64,000 nucleotides of DNA, from positions 2,108,001 to 2,172,000 of the forward strand of contig NZ_CP108381.1 of assembly GCF_035956715.1 (NCBI RefSeq), written 5' to 3'. Within the stretch, counting starts at the first letter, position 1. Each line of letters begins with the position of its first letter. Positions 42,118 through 51,266 of this stretch are shown here, one piece after another. Under the pieces are notes generated by a model. It had not been told where the DNA came from. It searched no databases and saw only the letters and a list, made by a program, of their open reading frames with translations. Made by a program: the position numbers and the translations under genes. The DNA is from Nocardia sp. NBC_01329. GTDB lineage: Bacteria > Actinomycetota > Actinomycetes > Mycobacteriales > Mycobacteriaceae.

Positions 42118-42570
42118 TCATGCTTTCGTCAGCAGTGCCGGTCGCGGGCTCCGGCGGGGTTCGCGGAGGAATCGTATGGCCAGGTAGGCGAGCATGCCGA
42201 GGGGCGCGAAGACGATCGTGAACGCCAGCAGGACACTGATCAGCGCCGGATGGATCCGGCGTTCCCGGCTGTCGAAGTAGATCCAGCGGCCGAGAAACAG
42301 ATCGAACGCGATGAAGTGGGCCCAGGCCACGGCGGCGCCCGCGCTGCCGCCCAGTAGTTGTTGTAGTGCGGGGAGTTCCGGATTCGCCAGGGTGGAGAAG
42401 AAGCCGCCGAAGTCCGGCAATACCAGGACCGCGTACACCAACAGTGGTGGGAGGCAGATGAGCGGCGATGCGGTGATGGCGCGAGTTCGATGCCAGCGTG
42501 GCGCGAAGATCATCAGCGCCCAGAACGGTGCGGCGGAGACGAACGTTATATCGAAGAGGTGCTGGGTCAT
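42118..42570 (-). CDS. ABA4-like / DUF4281 membrane protein
   Basis: This 150-residue protein has four hydrophobic segments. The segment WAHFIAFDLFLGRWIYFDSR (residues about 82-101) is the hallmark of the ABA4-like (DUF4281) family. Plant relatives are involved in neoxanthin formation; bacterial members have no assigned role. The ATG at 42570 overlaps the stop of the upstream membrane gene, indicating translational coupling. Confidence 0.9.
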   Translation of the reverse strand: MTQHLFDITFVSAAPFWALMIFAPRWHRTRAITASPLICLPPLLVYAVLVLPDFGGFFSTLANPELPALQQLLGGSAGAAVAWAHFIAFDLFLGRWIYFDSRERRIHPALISVLLAFTIVFAPLGMLAYLAIRFLREPRRSPRPALLTKA

Positions 42571-43526
42571 CGTATCGCTCCCGGAGCTGTGCGGGTCGGC
42601 TGGATAGTGGCGGGGTCGACCGGTGGCCGGCGCCGGACGATGATGATCACCGCGCCCGTGGCGGCCGCGGCGACCAGACCGGCCGCAGACAGTGTCAGCC
42701 GGTCCGGATGCATCAGTGATTGACCGCGCAGTGCCTGCCAGGTCAGCACGATGAGTACTGCGGTGTATACCGCTGCAGCCGTTTTGACCAGTGCGGTACG
42801 GACCGCCACCGGTCGTGTCGCGGCTATCCGGCGCGCGGACAACTCCAGGGCGATCACGACGAACGGAAGCAGTTGCGCCGCGTGCATTCCGATGAAATGA
42901 GGGATCCGGAGGTCGCCGCCGGAGGTACTCCAGCCGAGGATCGGCAGGCCCGGTCCGCCGTCGGGGAGACCGACGGTGTGTGCACCGCGGACAGCGCTAC
43001 CGGTGTCGCGTTGCGATTGTGTCGGGAGCACCATCAGTAGGCCGAGTGCCGCGCCGACCAGGGACAGGCCTGCGCCATATCGGATCGCGGCGTTGCGGGC
43101 GGGATCGGACGTCGGATTGCGTAGCAGGACAAGGGACGCGACGAGGGTGGCCAGCCAGACCACGATGATCGACAGCCCCATGGTTTCCCACAGTGCCGAG
43201 TTCAGGGGAGTCGTGAAGTTGAAGTGGCTGGTGGTGCCCCGCACGATCTGGATCACGATAACGGTCAGTTCCAGTCCGAGACCGGCGGCGGCCACGGTGC
43301 CGGCCCACCAGGCGATCCGGTGCCAACGGGTGAACTGAGCGATCAGCCATGCCCATGTGACGGAATAGATGACGACCGAGAGCGCGAACTTCACGGCTTT
43401 GGTCCAGATCGGCAGACCGGTCAGCGTCCGGTCGTCGATTGTCATCCCTCCGATGGCGGCGAGAGTGAGGATCGCCATGGCGACGGCGAGCAGCATCAGC
43501 GGGCGGTGCCAGTTCAGTGCGAGCAC
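42567..43526 (-). CDS. hypothetical polytopic membrane protein
   Basis: This 319-residue protein has eight or so hydrophobic segments (LMLLAVAMAILTLAAIGGMT; AVKFALSVVIYSVTWAWLIA; VWLATLVASLVLLRN; VVIALELSARRI). A polar insert with HFIGMHAAQLLPFV may place histidines in the membrane. No transporter or enzyme motif is recognised. It is the first gene of a two-gene operon with the ABA4-like gene and is divergent from the MerR regulator, which probably controls it through 43619-43648. Confidence 0.75.
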   Translation of the reverse strand: MLALNWHRPLMLLAVAMAILTLAAIGGMTIDDRTLTGLPIWTKAVKFALSVVIYSVTWAWLIAQFTRWHRIAWWAGTVAAAGLGLELTVIVIQIVRGTTSHFNFTTPLNSALWETMGLSIIVVWLATLVASLVLLRNPTSDPARNAAIRYGAGLSLVGAALGLLMVLPTQSQRDTGSAVRGAHTVGLPDGGPGLPILGWSTSGGDLRIPHFIGMHAAQLLPFVVIALELSARRIAATRPVAVRTALVKTAAAVYTAVLIVLTWQALRGQSLMHPDRLTLSAAGLVAAAATGAVIIIVRRRPPVDPATIQPTRTAPGAIR

Positions 43527-43618
43527 GGGTTCTCCGAATCATCTGGCGGCGTGGAGGCATAGCGCTGTGGTGGTCGTCGAATGACGCCGAGGCGCGGACT
43601 CCACATTGCGTAAGTGGA

Positions 43619-43648
43619 ACTATCGATAGTTCTACTATCGGTAGATAG
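43619..43648. promoter_or_regulatory. MerR-type operator region with two dyads
   Basis: ACTATCGATAGT (43619-43630) is a perfect 12-bp palindrome. CTATCGGTAG with flanking CTA/TAG repeats follows at about 43632-43648. The region lies between the divergent membrane operon (start 43526) and the MerR gene (start 43710). Confidence 0.65.
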
Positions 43649-43709
43649 TGGTGGCTATGCTTCCAGATGTCAATATTCGGAGGCGCCGACTTCGAGAACC
43701 AGGAGGACC

Positions 43710-44366
43710 ATGCGGATCGCCGCTCTCAGCCGGGCCGGCGGGGTTTCCCCCGCGTCGATCAAGTACTACGTACGAGAGGGCCTCCTACCGCCCGGCACTC
43801 GCACGCATCAGAACCAGGTGGAATACAACGACGACCACGTGAACCGGTTGCGCCTGATCCGCGCGCTACTGGATATCGGTGGCCTGTCGGTCGAAGCCGC
43901 CCGGTCACTGCTCGCCGTCCTGGATACCGGGACACTCACCGCACGAGAATCTCTCGGCATGGTGCTGTACGCACTGGGTGAACGCCGTTCGTCGGTGGGA
44001 GAAAGTGAGAAGGAAACCGCCGCAGCGGATGTGGAGGCGTTGCTGGCCCGTCGTGGTTGGCGGATCGATGAGCGCAGCCCGGCACGGAGTACGCTGGTCG
44101 ACGCTTGTGCGGCGCTGCGGCTACTCGGGCATGAGGATCTGGTCGCCGCGATGGACGACTACGCCGATATCTCCGAGTCGATCGCGGCAATCGATATCGG
44201 CCTGATTCTGGCCGAACCCGCTCTCGACCGGATAACCGAGACCGCGATCGTGGGAAACCTGCTCGGAGACACCCTGCTCTCGGCCCTTCGGCGCCTCGCA
44301 CAAGAACACCTGTCCAGCGGGTTACTACCCGAGGACGGTCCGACCGGCGCCGGTCAGGTGTCCTGA
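43710..44366 (+). CDS. MerR-family transcriptional regulator
   Basis: This 218-residue regulator starts at ATG 43710 with an AGGAGG ribosome site. The N-terminal HTH is MRIAALSRAGGVSPASIKYY, followed by VREGLLPPGTRTHQNQVEYN, the MerR wing. A helical C-terminal domain of about 140 residues has no conserved cysteine pattern, so metal sensing is unlikely and a small-molecule or protein signal is more probable. It is divergent from the membrane operon at 42118-43526, its likely target. Confidence 0.92.
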   Translation: MRIAALSRAGGVSPASIKYYVREGLLPPGTRTHQNQVEYNDDHVNRLRLIRALLDIGGLSVEAARSLLAVLDTGTLTARESLGMVLYALGERRSSVGESEKETAAADVEALLARRGWRIDERSPARSTLVDACAALRLLGHEDLVAAMDDYADISESIAAIDIGLILAEPALDRITETAIVGNLLGDTLLSALRRLAQEHLSSGLLPEDGPTGAGQVS

Positions 44367-44550
44367 CCACGGGTGCTGTGCGGCGGATTTCTATCCGAGA
44401 TATCGAGAAGGTCGGCGATCCGGCGGAACGCGGCCCGATCGTCGACCTGAAGCGCAGGTAGCAACCTCAGATCGAACGAATCGAGCTGCGATATTTCCGC
44501 CGCGCCGGATAACAGCGAGGCCGAGGTTCCTAACCGGTCGTCACTCCCGG
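44354..44550 (-). other. unannotated coding-like fragment without start codon
   Basis: One minus-strand frame reads SASLLSGAAEISQLDSFDLR, LLPALQVDDRAAFRRIADLL and DISDRNPPHSTRGQDT. It ends at a stop at 44354-44356, inside the 3' end of the MerR gene. The frame is closed by a stop near 44550 and has no ATG, GTG or TTG early enough. It looks like a real protein tail, so it may be the remnant of a gene disrupted here. Confidence 0.35.
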
Positions 44551-45527
44551 ACGGTGATTACCTCCACCCGCTCCCCGGCATCGAACTCGATCACCTGATG
44601 CACCCGGGAATCGCCCACCGGTCCCAGATCGGCGACCACCACCTCGCCGCGCTGGGCAATCGATTCCACCAGTGCCTCCAGCGGGTTACCGTCCGATCCG
44701 GCGATCAGGATGCGGTCGCCGACCTCCAGCGCGTCGGCACGGACGCCGCCGTCGATCAGGCGCGGCGTGAACACGCCGCAGTAGGTCCGGCCGGCGATAT
44801 CGCCGACCCCGCGCTGAGCGATCGTCCACCAGACGGGTGTGGTGCTGTCGCTCGCGGAACGGCGGTGCCAACGCAGGACCCGATCCCGGTCCGCTTCGGC
44901 AGCGGCTCGGCTCTCGTGTACCGAAACATGGCGCCGGACAGGCGCGCTACGCGGTTTCACGGTGCCCGCGGCGCCGTCGACCACCAGGATCCAGTTCGCC
45001 GACTGTTCCTGATCACGTCCCGCGTGCACCCGTTTGGCGAGCGCCTGGCCGGGAGTGGCACCGAGCCGATCGGCGACTTCGGCCATGTTCTCCGCGAGTC
45101 CGAGTGCGCGCAGGAACCCGGCCACCTCGATCTCGGCGGTGTCCAGCCGCTGGGCCAGCACCGGCATGGGCGTGCGATCTCGCCAGGCGCCACGGGCGAT
45201 GTGCTCGTGTTCGGTCAGCCAGAGCGCAGACGGACCGTGCCGGTGGTGGTCCACCACCACCGACCACCAGTCCCATTCGGGTTCGGCCGCCATCCGGTCG
45301 CGGATCCAGCCGGCTCGATCGCCGACCCGTACTTTCTCGTCCGGCGGAACGAAATTCCGCAAAGCCGCCTGAACGGCGGACGGGGTACGCCCGAGTTCCG
45401 CGGCGATCTCGGGTAACCCCTTACCCGCCCGCAGTTCCCCGGCGATGACCCGGTATTCGGATTCGCGCCACGACGTCCCGTGCTGACGCGGCGGCAGCAG
45501 TCGTTCCTGTCCGATTTCACTCATCAC
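44541..45527 (-). CDS. hypothetical protein with N-terminal HTH-like region
   Basis: This 328-residue protein begins with an HTH/Myb-like segment (YRVIAGELRAGKGLPEIAAE, then LGRTPSAVQAALRNF, residues 25-60). A central helical region follows. The C-terminal part is beta-rich (VGDIAGRTYCGVFTPRLIDG; GDRILIAGSDGNPLEALVES) and may be a small Tudor/SH3-like barrel. I do not recognise the full-length family. It starts at ATG 45527 (a second ATG lies just after). A perfect TTCG-loop hairpin lies 37-60 nt upstream. Confidence 0.7.
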   Translation of the reverse strand: MMSEIGQERLLPPRQHGTSWRESEYRVIAGELRAGKGLPEIAAELGRTPSAVQAALRNFVPPDEKVRVGDRAGWIRDRMAAEPEWDWWSVVVDHHRHGPSALWLTEHEHIARGAWRDRTPMPVLAQRLDTAEIEVAGFLRALGLAENMAEVADRLGATPGQALAKRVHAGRDQEQSANWILVVDGAAGTVKPRSAPVRRHVSVHESRAAAEADRDRVLRWHRRSASDSTTPVWWTIAQRGVGDIAGRTYCGVFTPRLIDGGVRADALEVGDRILIAGSDGNPLEALVESIAQRGEVVVADLGPVGDSRVHQVIEFDAGERVEVITVRE

Positions 45528-45563
45528 AGAACCCCCGGTTCCGAAGCGCCGAAAGGGTGTGTC

Positions 45564-45587
45564 GAGCGGTCGGTTCGCCGACCGCTC
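45564..45587. promoter_or_regulatory. hairpin with TTCG tetraloop in 5' region
   Basis: GAGCGGTCGG (45564-45573), loop TTCG, then the exact complement CCGACCGCTC (45578-45587). It lies upstream of the minus-strand gene starting at 45527 and could act in its leader, or as a transcription barrier between units. Nothing else is recognised in 45588-45744. Confidence 0.55.
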
Positions 45588-45744
45588 ATAACCCTCCGAC
45601 TGTGTCCTACCTGCATGATTCTACGTGGGGGGTCCGACAGAAACGGTCTGCCGACAGCTGTCCGGACCGGGGCCGAACGAGAAAGATCCGTTCCGGGGCA
45701 ACAGGTTCGGTGCGGCGGCGGGAAGGGGCGAACGAAACCCGGCC

Positions 45745-45768
45745 CGGCCCACCTGTTGCGGTGGGCCG
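45745..45768 (-). terminator. hairpin terminator of secreted-protein gene
   Basis: CGGCCCACC (45745-45753) pairs with GGTGGGCCG (45760-45768) around a 6-nt loop, 17 nt past the stop of the gene at 45785-46336. Confidence 0.75.
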
Positions 45769-45784
45769 CAGCCGAGTTCGTCGG

Positions 45785-46336
45785 TCACGGGGTGGAGTAG
45801 CCGATCAGCGCGCCGACACCGGCGCCGATCGGAATCGTGACCAGGGCGCCCACACCGCCCAAGAAGAAGCCGAGCACTGCACCGATCCCGGCACCGACCA
45901 GGGCGCCGACTCCGGCATTGTGCAGTTTGCGGGACTCGGTGTCCGGATCGGCTACGAGCTGGGCCACATGCCGGCCGGCCGGGGTGGACGCGCCCGGTGT
46001 CAGGGTGAGCGTACGGCCGTCGGCGGAGATGGTGGAGGCCGGTGGTGCGGTCTGCCCGGCAGCGGCGGTCCCGAGCGGCAGGGTGGTGACCACGCGCCCC
46101 GACAGGTCCGACAAGGTGATGGCCGCACCGTCGGCGGTGAGCGCGAAGCTGCCGGCGTCGAGGGTCGTGACGATCGCGGTGCCCGCCTCGTTCGGTGCCA
46201 CGACATAGCCGACCCCCTGCTCGGCCCCCCGCACGGCCACCTCGGTGGCGGCCGGTTGCGCCTGCGCCGTGCCCGCGGCGACGCCGAGGGCGCCGATCGA
46301 GATCAGCGCGGTTGCGGCGAGTTGCTTGATTCTCAT
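45785..46336 (-). CDS. secreted protein with glycine-zipper-like C-terminus
   Basis: This 183-residue protein starts at ATG 46336. A signal peptide (LAATALISIGALGVAAGTAQ) is probably cleaved after AQA. A beta-rich domain spans about 28-125 (GVGYVVAPNEAGTAIVTTLD). A small-residue C-terminus follows (GALVGAGIGAVLGFFLGG, GAGVGALIGY), forming two glycine-zipper membrane-active helices. The layout resembles a Nocardia family of exported proteins (DUF8020-like) whose role is unknown. It is followed by its own terminator hairpin. Confidence 0.85.
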   Translation of the reverse strand: MRIKQLAATALISIGALGVAAGTAQAQPAATEVAVRGAEQGVGYVVAPNEAGTAIVTTLDAGSFALTADGAAITLSDLSGRVVTTLPLGTAAAGQTAPPASTISADGRTLTLTPGASTPAGRHVAQLVADPDTESRKLHNAGVGALVGAGIGAVLGFFLGGVGALVTIPIGAGVGALIGYSTP

Positions 46337-46457
46337 GGTGTTCCCCACTTGTTCTGCCGGCGTGGCTGCGCCGACGGTCCCCAGGAAGCCGGATCTCGGC
46401 CCGGAACCCATTCTCACGGAACAAGATCGGGGGGACAATGGTTTCCGGGAATTGCCG

Positions 46458-48260
46458 CTACACGTCCAGGAGATGCGGGAGCCCGGCTCGGAACCGATCC
46501 GCGTCGAGCCGTTTCGCGGGTTCGAAGGCCGGCAGCGCGACCAGCGGGAACACCGGTGCGTGGGGGGAGGGATCGTCCGCGGCGTCGATGATCGCATTGG
46601 CCGCCGACCGACCGGATTCGTTGGCGCTCTCCATAGTCGCGAGATCGATATTGCTGCGCACATGATCACCGCCGAAGAAGAGATTCGGTACGGCGCAGTG
46701 CGCGGTCGGCCGATGATCGTAGGAACCGACGGTGTTGACCAGCAAAGGGGTCTCGTTGTGGGTGCTGCCGCCGGACCAGCTGACCCCGGGATCGAGGTGC
46801 CAGGAATGGATATCCTCGTCGCGCAGCCACCCGGTGCCGTTGTTCAGCCACATCTTCAACTGCGCCCAGACCTCGCTCGCGATTTCCTGGGCGCTGCACT
46901 GTTTGGCCGGGCGGCGATGCAGAATACCCGGGGTGTCCCAATCGGAAATATCCACCGAGAGACATTCCGCGGCCGAACCGTCACCGTACAGGGCGGGGAA
47001 GTCACCGACCCACATGGGTGCCTGACGCAATGCGGTGAGCGCCCACGGTGATCCCAGCGCCGCGATATGACCCTCCGGAATATCGGTCGTACGGCGCAGA
47101 TAGAACTGGATACCCACCATCCAGTCGGTGAGCAGTTCGCGCATTCCGGCCAGATGCGGATCGGCGGAGAGTATCTCGTCGTCGAGTAGTGGCACGGTCT
47201 TGTCGACCGGCATGGCGCAGACGTAGTGGTCGGCGACCACCGATGTCGCGGTGCCGCCGGTGTCGGTGACGGTCACCGATTCGATTCGGCCGTTGGTGTA
47301 ATGCAGCCGGCTCGCGCGCCGGCCCATCATGAACTGCACACCGCGCGAGCGGAGATAGGCTACCCACGGGTCGATCCAGGCCGTATTGGTCGGGCGGTTC
47401 AGGATCCGGTCCACCCCGCCGGAGAATTCGGGAACGAGCCCGGTACCCGCGAGCACGAGGGCCTCGCCGATGGTGCCGATGGTGCGTGCCGAACTGAGAT
47501 GGGGTTTCGCCGCGACGGTGATGCGGGTCAGCGCGTTGACCAGATACGCGCGGTAGGCCGGGGATTTCCCGTCCGCGCGCATGATCTGTTCCCAGGTCAG
47601 GTATTCCCATTGCCCGAAGCGGCGTTCGGGACTGGAGGTGAACCACATCAGCATCTGTTTGGCGAAGAAGGCCAATTCGTGCGGCGGCAGCTCCGGGATG
47701 AAACTGAACGCACCGATAATGCTGTTCTGCAGGCGTTCCGGGGTGAGCTGATCGAGCGCGCCCACTTCCACCGGGGCGAAGATCGGCGGTTTGTCGCGGA
47801 ATCCCGCCACCGTCCCCTCGACTCGGATCAGGTTGTCGAGCACACCGTTGGGATTACCGGGAAAGGGAATGCGGCGCATGGTGTCGGGAATGTTCTGGTA
47901 ACAGCCGGGGAAGAAACGGAATCCGTGCTCACCGGGAAGATCGGCGCGGCCGCCTGCGCCCGTGCGGGGGACCGGCATACTGCGGGCCTTCCCGCCGAGG
48001 AAAGCGGGTTCGTAGACGGTCACCCGGAAACCGCGTTCGACGAGTTCGTGGGCGGCGGAGAGACCGGCCATACCACCGCCGAAGACGGCGACTTCCTTGC
48101 CTCCCGTGCGTAGGCCCGGGGTTCGGCGGCGCGGCGCGGCCGCGGTCGCGGTACCGCCTACCGCCGACCCGGCCGCGAGGATCGCGGCGCCGGCGAAAGC
48201 GCCGCGCAGGGCGGTGCGCCGGTCGATCGAGGCTGACTTCTTCGGCAGCTGATCCGACAT
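46458..48260 (-). CDS. Tat-exported FAD-dependent oxidoreductase (amine-oxidase/HpnE-like)
   Basis: This 600-residue protein starts at ATG 48260 behind GGAG. A twin-arginine signal (SIDRRTALRGAFAGAAILAA) ends near residue 42. The FAD motif is VAVFGGGMAGLSAAHELVER. Further features are EHGFRFFPGCYQNIPDTMRR, VCAMPVDKTVPLL and LFFGGDHVRSNIDLATMESA, as in hydroxysqualene-dehydroxylase/phytoene-desaturase relatives. Folding in the cytoplasm with FAD before Tat export fits. The substrate is unknown. The downstream end of the flavoprotein monooxygenase gene lies 13 nt upstream, so co-transcription is likely. Confidence 0.88.
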   Translation of the reverse strand: MSDQLPKKSASIDRRTALRGAFAGAAILAAGSAVGGTATAAAPRRRTPGLRTGGKEVAVFGGGMAGLSAAHELVERGFRVTVYEPAFLGGKARSMPVPRTGAGGRADLPGEHGFRFFPGCYQNIPDTMRRIPFPGNPNGVLDNLIRVEGTVAGFRDKPPIFAPVEVGALDQLTPERLQNSIIGAFSFIPELPPHELAFFAKQMLMWFTSSPERRFGQWEYLTWEQIMRADGKSPAYRAYLVNALTRITVAAKPHLSSARTIGTIGEALVLAGTGLVPEFSGGVDRILNRPTNTAWIDPWVAYLRSRGVQFMMGRRASRLHYTNGRIESVTVTDTGGTATSVVADHYVCAMPVDKTVPLLDDEILSADPHLAGMRELLTDWMVGIQFYLRRTTDIPEGHIAALGSPWALTALRQAPMWVGDFPALYGDGSAAECLSVDISDWDTPGILHRRPAKQCSAQEIASEVWAQLKMWLNNGTGWLRDEDIHSWHLDPGVSWSGGSTHNETPLLVNTVGSYDHRPTAHCAVPNLFFGGDHVRSNIDLATMESANESGRSAANAIIDAADDPSPHAPVFPLVALPAFEPAKRLDADRFRAGLPHLLDV

Positions 48261-48273
48261 TGTGTACTCCTGG

Positions 48274-49659
48274 TCAAGCGATGGCGGTACCGGTGGAGGA
48301 TGGGGGGACAGGGGGCGGAGTGCCGCGCAATGTGGTGCACGAGCTGTGGAATTCGTGTGCGGTGGCACCGATCTCGTGTGCCAGATCGGCCAGCACCGGC
48401 CTCGGGTCGCCGCGGTGGTGCCACAGCGCACCGACGGTGAGCCGGGCCATGCGGGCGGGGGTGTAGAGCTCGGCCGGCCGCCGGGTGCGGGAGAAAATGC
48501 CGGTGGTGATCGCTGCGAGGTCTCGATCCCCGGTCGCGGCCCGGTACAGCTCCACTTCCAGTGGGCTCATCTCGGTACCGCGGGCGAGCCGATTGGTCCA
48601 GTGGTAGATCTCGCGGCATTCGCGTACCCGGCGGCGTTCCCACGCGGCGCCGGCGCGGTCCAGCCGGACCGGATCATCGAGCACCGGAGCGACGGCCTCG
48701 GCCAGCAGCCGGCCGTAGTGCAGGGCGTCGCGGATGCCCTGGGCGGTGACCGGATCCTTGAAATGCCCGGCGTCACCGGGCAGCGCCCAGCCCGGCCCGC
48801 TGGACCTGCGGAAGTAGGAGACGATATCGGTGGCCGACCGCACCCGGCCCACCTGCTCACAGTCGCGGAGTCGTTCCCGCAACGGCGGGATCCGGTCGAG
48901 TGCGGCGGCGTAGCGGCGTTCGGCGTCGCCGGGGCGTAGCCTGCCGGATTCGGCGGGCGGCTGGACCAGACTCAACAGTAGACCGTCGTCGCAGGGGAAC
49001 GCGGTGCCCAGATCGGTACCCACCCGCCACTGGGCGGCGGTATCGCGCCATTCAGTGGACGCGTCGCGCCAGTAGGCGAAGTAGCAGTCGCGGCCGCTGG
49101 GTTCGGATTCGTACGGGTCCAGGGCGCCGGTGAGCTTCGCGACGGTGCTGCGGCGACCGTCCGCGCCGATCACGAGCGCGGCGCGGATCTCGGCCGGTTG
49201 GCCGTGGGAGTCGGTGTAGCGGACACCGGCGCAGCGCGCGCCGTCCCAGACGAGGTCGGTGACCCGGCATTTCTCGCGGATATCGGCCCCGGCCGCGCGG
49301 GCGGTACGAATCAGTGCGTGATCCAGTCCGGACCGACGCACGCACAGGGTGTAATCGATACCGTCGACCTGCGGGAATTCACTGGCGATCGCATACCCGG
49401 ACCCGGCGGCGTAGGCCTTGGTGAGCCGGGGTGCGCCCAGTTCCGCCACGGCATCCAGCGCGTCGAGCCGGGACAGTTCGGCGATACCGGCCGGCCACAG
49501 CAGATGAGTGGAGAGGGTGTCGGAGGGGAAGCGGGCACTGTCCAGTGCGATGACTCGGCGGCCCGCCCGGGCGAGGGTGGCGGCGGTGGCCGAACCGGCG
49601 CACCGGGCGCCCACGACGACGGCATCGGCTTGCTCGACCACGCGGGGGGAGTCAGCCAT
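48274..49659 (-). CDS. FAD-dependent monooxygenase (geranylgeranyl-reductase/PHBH-like)
   Basis: This protein has 461 residues from ATG 49659 (an alternative ATG at 49677 adds six). The FAD-binding motif is VVVGARCAGSATAATLARAG. The mid-region is VIGADGRRSTVAKLTG. The second FAD contact is PGWALPGDAGHFKDPVTAQG. Class A flavin monooxygenases and lipid-chain reductases share these. It is probably in an operon with the Tat flavoprotein at 46458-48260 and divergent from a TetR gene that may control both. Confidence 0.88.
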   Translation of the reverse strand: MADSPRVVEQADAVVVGARCAGSATAATLARAGRRVIALDSARFPSDTLSTHLLWPAGIAELSRLDALDAVAELGAPRLTKAYAAGSGYAIASEFPQVDGIDYTLCVRRSGLDHALIRTARAAGADIREKCRVTDLVWDGARCAGVRYTDSHGQPAEIRAALVIGADGRRSTVAKLTGALDPYESEPSGRDCYFAYWRDASTEWRDTAAQWRVGTDLGTAFPCDDGLLLSLVQPPAESGRLRPGDAERRYAAALDRIPPLRERLRDCEQVGRVRSATDIVSYFRRSSGPGWALPGDAGHFKDPVTAQGIRDALHYGRLLAEAVAPVLDDPVRLDRAGAAWERRRVRECREIYHWTNRLARGTEMSPLEVELYRAATGDRDLAAITTGIFSRTRRPAELYTPARMARLTVGALWHHRGDPRPVLADLAHEIGATAHEFHSSCTTLRGTPPPVPPSSTGTAIA

Positions 49660-49925
49660 GGATACCGCCTCGGTCATCGAGTCTCGGACACTATGTCCGA
49701 TTGATGGTGCGTTCCCCGGCGCGGATTGTCAACCTGCTGAGCGGCACTGTCCCGCACAGTCTTCCGTGAACTGCGGCCGCGCGATCGATCGGCGCCGCAT
49801 CCGCGGCGGGAAACCGGTCCAAGTGTCGTGGCGACCGGCGCGACACGCGCCGGCGGGCACAATGGCTCCATGTACCTCGAGAGCCGATATCCACTGCATC
49901 ACACGAGCGATCCGGCGAGTGCGGG

Positions 49926-50591
49926 ATGCCGTCGCTGACCCGCACTCCCCGGTCCGCCCGGAAACCGGACGAGGATCGTCGGGCCGAATTCGAACAGCGG
50001 GTCCTACGTGCGGTCGAGGATCTGCTTGCCGATGGGACGCCGTTCACCGAGATCGCGGTACAGAAGATCGCCGCCACGGCGCAGATGGCCAGGTCCACCT
50101 TCTATCGGTATTTCCCGGACAAGAGCCAGTTGTTGATCCGGACGGCGGATCTGGCCACGGCCGACCTGTTCTCGGCCGCTGAGCGGTGGTGGGGCGCCGA
50201 GCACGCGGACCGGGAGGCCGGAGTGCAGCGGGCGATGAGCGCGATGATCGCCGGGTTCCGGCGGCACCGCTACCTGCTGCTGGCATTGAGTGAGGTCGCC
50301 GCCTACGACCGGGATGTGGGCGCCTACTGGCGGGCGCGGGTGGCCACTTTCGTCGATCTGGTGCGAATCCGCCTGGAAGCCGACCGGGCGGCCGGCCGGG
50401 TCGCGCCGGAGCTGGAGCCCGCGGCGACAGCGCTGGTCCTGGCGGCCATGGTGGAACGTTCCATCACGACCGCGTTCGCGGTGCGCACCGGGATCAGTGA
50501 TGCGGAGCTCGCGGCGGCGCTGGGTCGTTCGATCTGGTTGGTCGTCTACGGTGACGCCCCGGCCGGCGGTGGTCCGGCCGCGCCGGTGTGA
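49926..50591 (+). CDS. TetR-family regulator
   Basis: This 221-residue regulator has an N-terminal HTH (FTEIAVQKIAATAQMARSTF, then YRYFPDKSQLLIRTA). The helical ligand domain contains YLLLALSEVAAYDRDVGAYW. It is divergent from the two-flavoprotein operon, its natural target. Its 3' end overlaps the 3' end of the convergent TetR gene by 46 nt. The stretch 49678-49925 is the shared promoter region; no clear palindrome was found there. Confidence 0.93.
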   Translation: MPSLTRTPRSARKPDEDRRAEFEQRVLRAVEDLLADGTPFTEIAVQKIAATAQMARSTFYRYFPDKSQLLIRTADLATADLFSAAERWWGAEHADREAGVQRAMSAMIAGFRRHRYLLLALSEVAAYDRDVGAYWRARVATFVDLVRIRLEADRAAGRVAPELEPAATALVLAAMVERSITTAFAVRTGISDAELAAALGRSIWLVVYGDAPAGGGPAAPV

Positions 50592-51175
50592 GCGTTCGCA
50601 CCGGCACGGTTTCGTGGATTCGCCGGTATTCCGGCCAGGCGGTGGGCGGCGAGCACCACGGCGGACCGCTGTGCCGCGATCCGTTCGGCCGGACCCGGGC
50701 CCGCGTGTACCGCGGTGGTGCGGGCCAGTTCGGTGAGCATGCGCAACAGCATGGGCGCCGCGATATCGGCGGTGATCACGCCCGCGTGCTGGCCCCGGCG
50801 GATCTCGGCGAGTTTGGGGTCGACGGCGCGGCGCAGGACCTGTTCGATCCGGTCGTCGGCGGGCTCGAGATCGGCCCAGGCCTGTAGCCGGGCGTTCTCC
50901 GGATGTGCCAGGAAGTGGTCGAAGAGGCGGCCGATATAGCCGGGTAGATCGTCGGCGCGCAGTGCGGTTTCGGCCGTGGTTTGCCGGGTCCATTGCTCGG
51001 TGACCGCCGCGTACAGCTCGTATTTCCCGGGGAAATAGGCGTAGAGCCGGTCCTTGCTGGCCTGTGCGGCCGCGGCGATTCGGTTGATCCGGGCGCCCGC
51101 GACGCCGTACTCGGCGAATTCCGCTTTGGCGGCCGCGAGGATCCGGTCCCGGGTTGCCTGGCCTGCCGCTCGCAT
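50546..51175 (-). CDS. TetR-family regulator
   Basis: This 209-residue regulator starts at ATG 51175; longer starts would read through the operator. The HTH is GVAGARINRIAAAAQASKDR, LYAYFPGKYELYAAV. The ligand domain ends in an Ala/Pro-rich tail that overlaps the convergent TetR gene. Two copies of a palindrome at 51194-51243 lie directly upstream, between this gene and the GXWXG/alcohol dehydrogenase operon, which it most likely represses. Confidence 0.93.
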   Translation of the reverse strand: MRAAGQATRDRILAAAKAEFAEYGVAGARINRIAAAAQASKDRLYAYFPGKYELYAAVTEQWTRQTTAETALRADDLPGYIGRLFDHFLAHPENARLQAWADLEPADDRIEQVLRRAVDPKLAEIRRGQHAGVITADIAAPMLLRMLTELARTTAVHAGPGPAERIAAQRSAVVLAAHRLAGIPANPRNRAGANAHTGAAGPPPAGASP

Positions 51176-51193
51176 ATCGCGAATCCTATCTTG

Positions 51194-51243
51194 CCGAACC
51201 GGATGGTTCGGAACTATGGTCGTTGCCGAACCGGATGGTTCGC
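51194..51243. promoter_or_regulatory. twin TetR operators
   Basis: CCGAACCGGATGGTTCGG at 51194-51211 is a perfect inverted repeat around GGAT. A second copy at 51226-51243 differs only in the last base. The centres are 32 bp apart, about three helical turns, allowing cooperative binding on one DNA face. They sit between divergent starts at 51175 and 51267. Confidence 0.85.
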
Positions 51244-51266
51244 CGAATCCAGTCGATGGGACAGCT

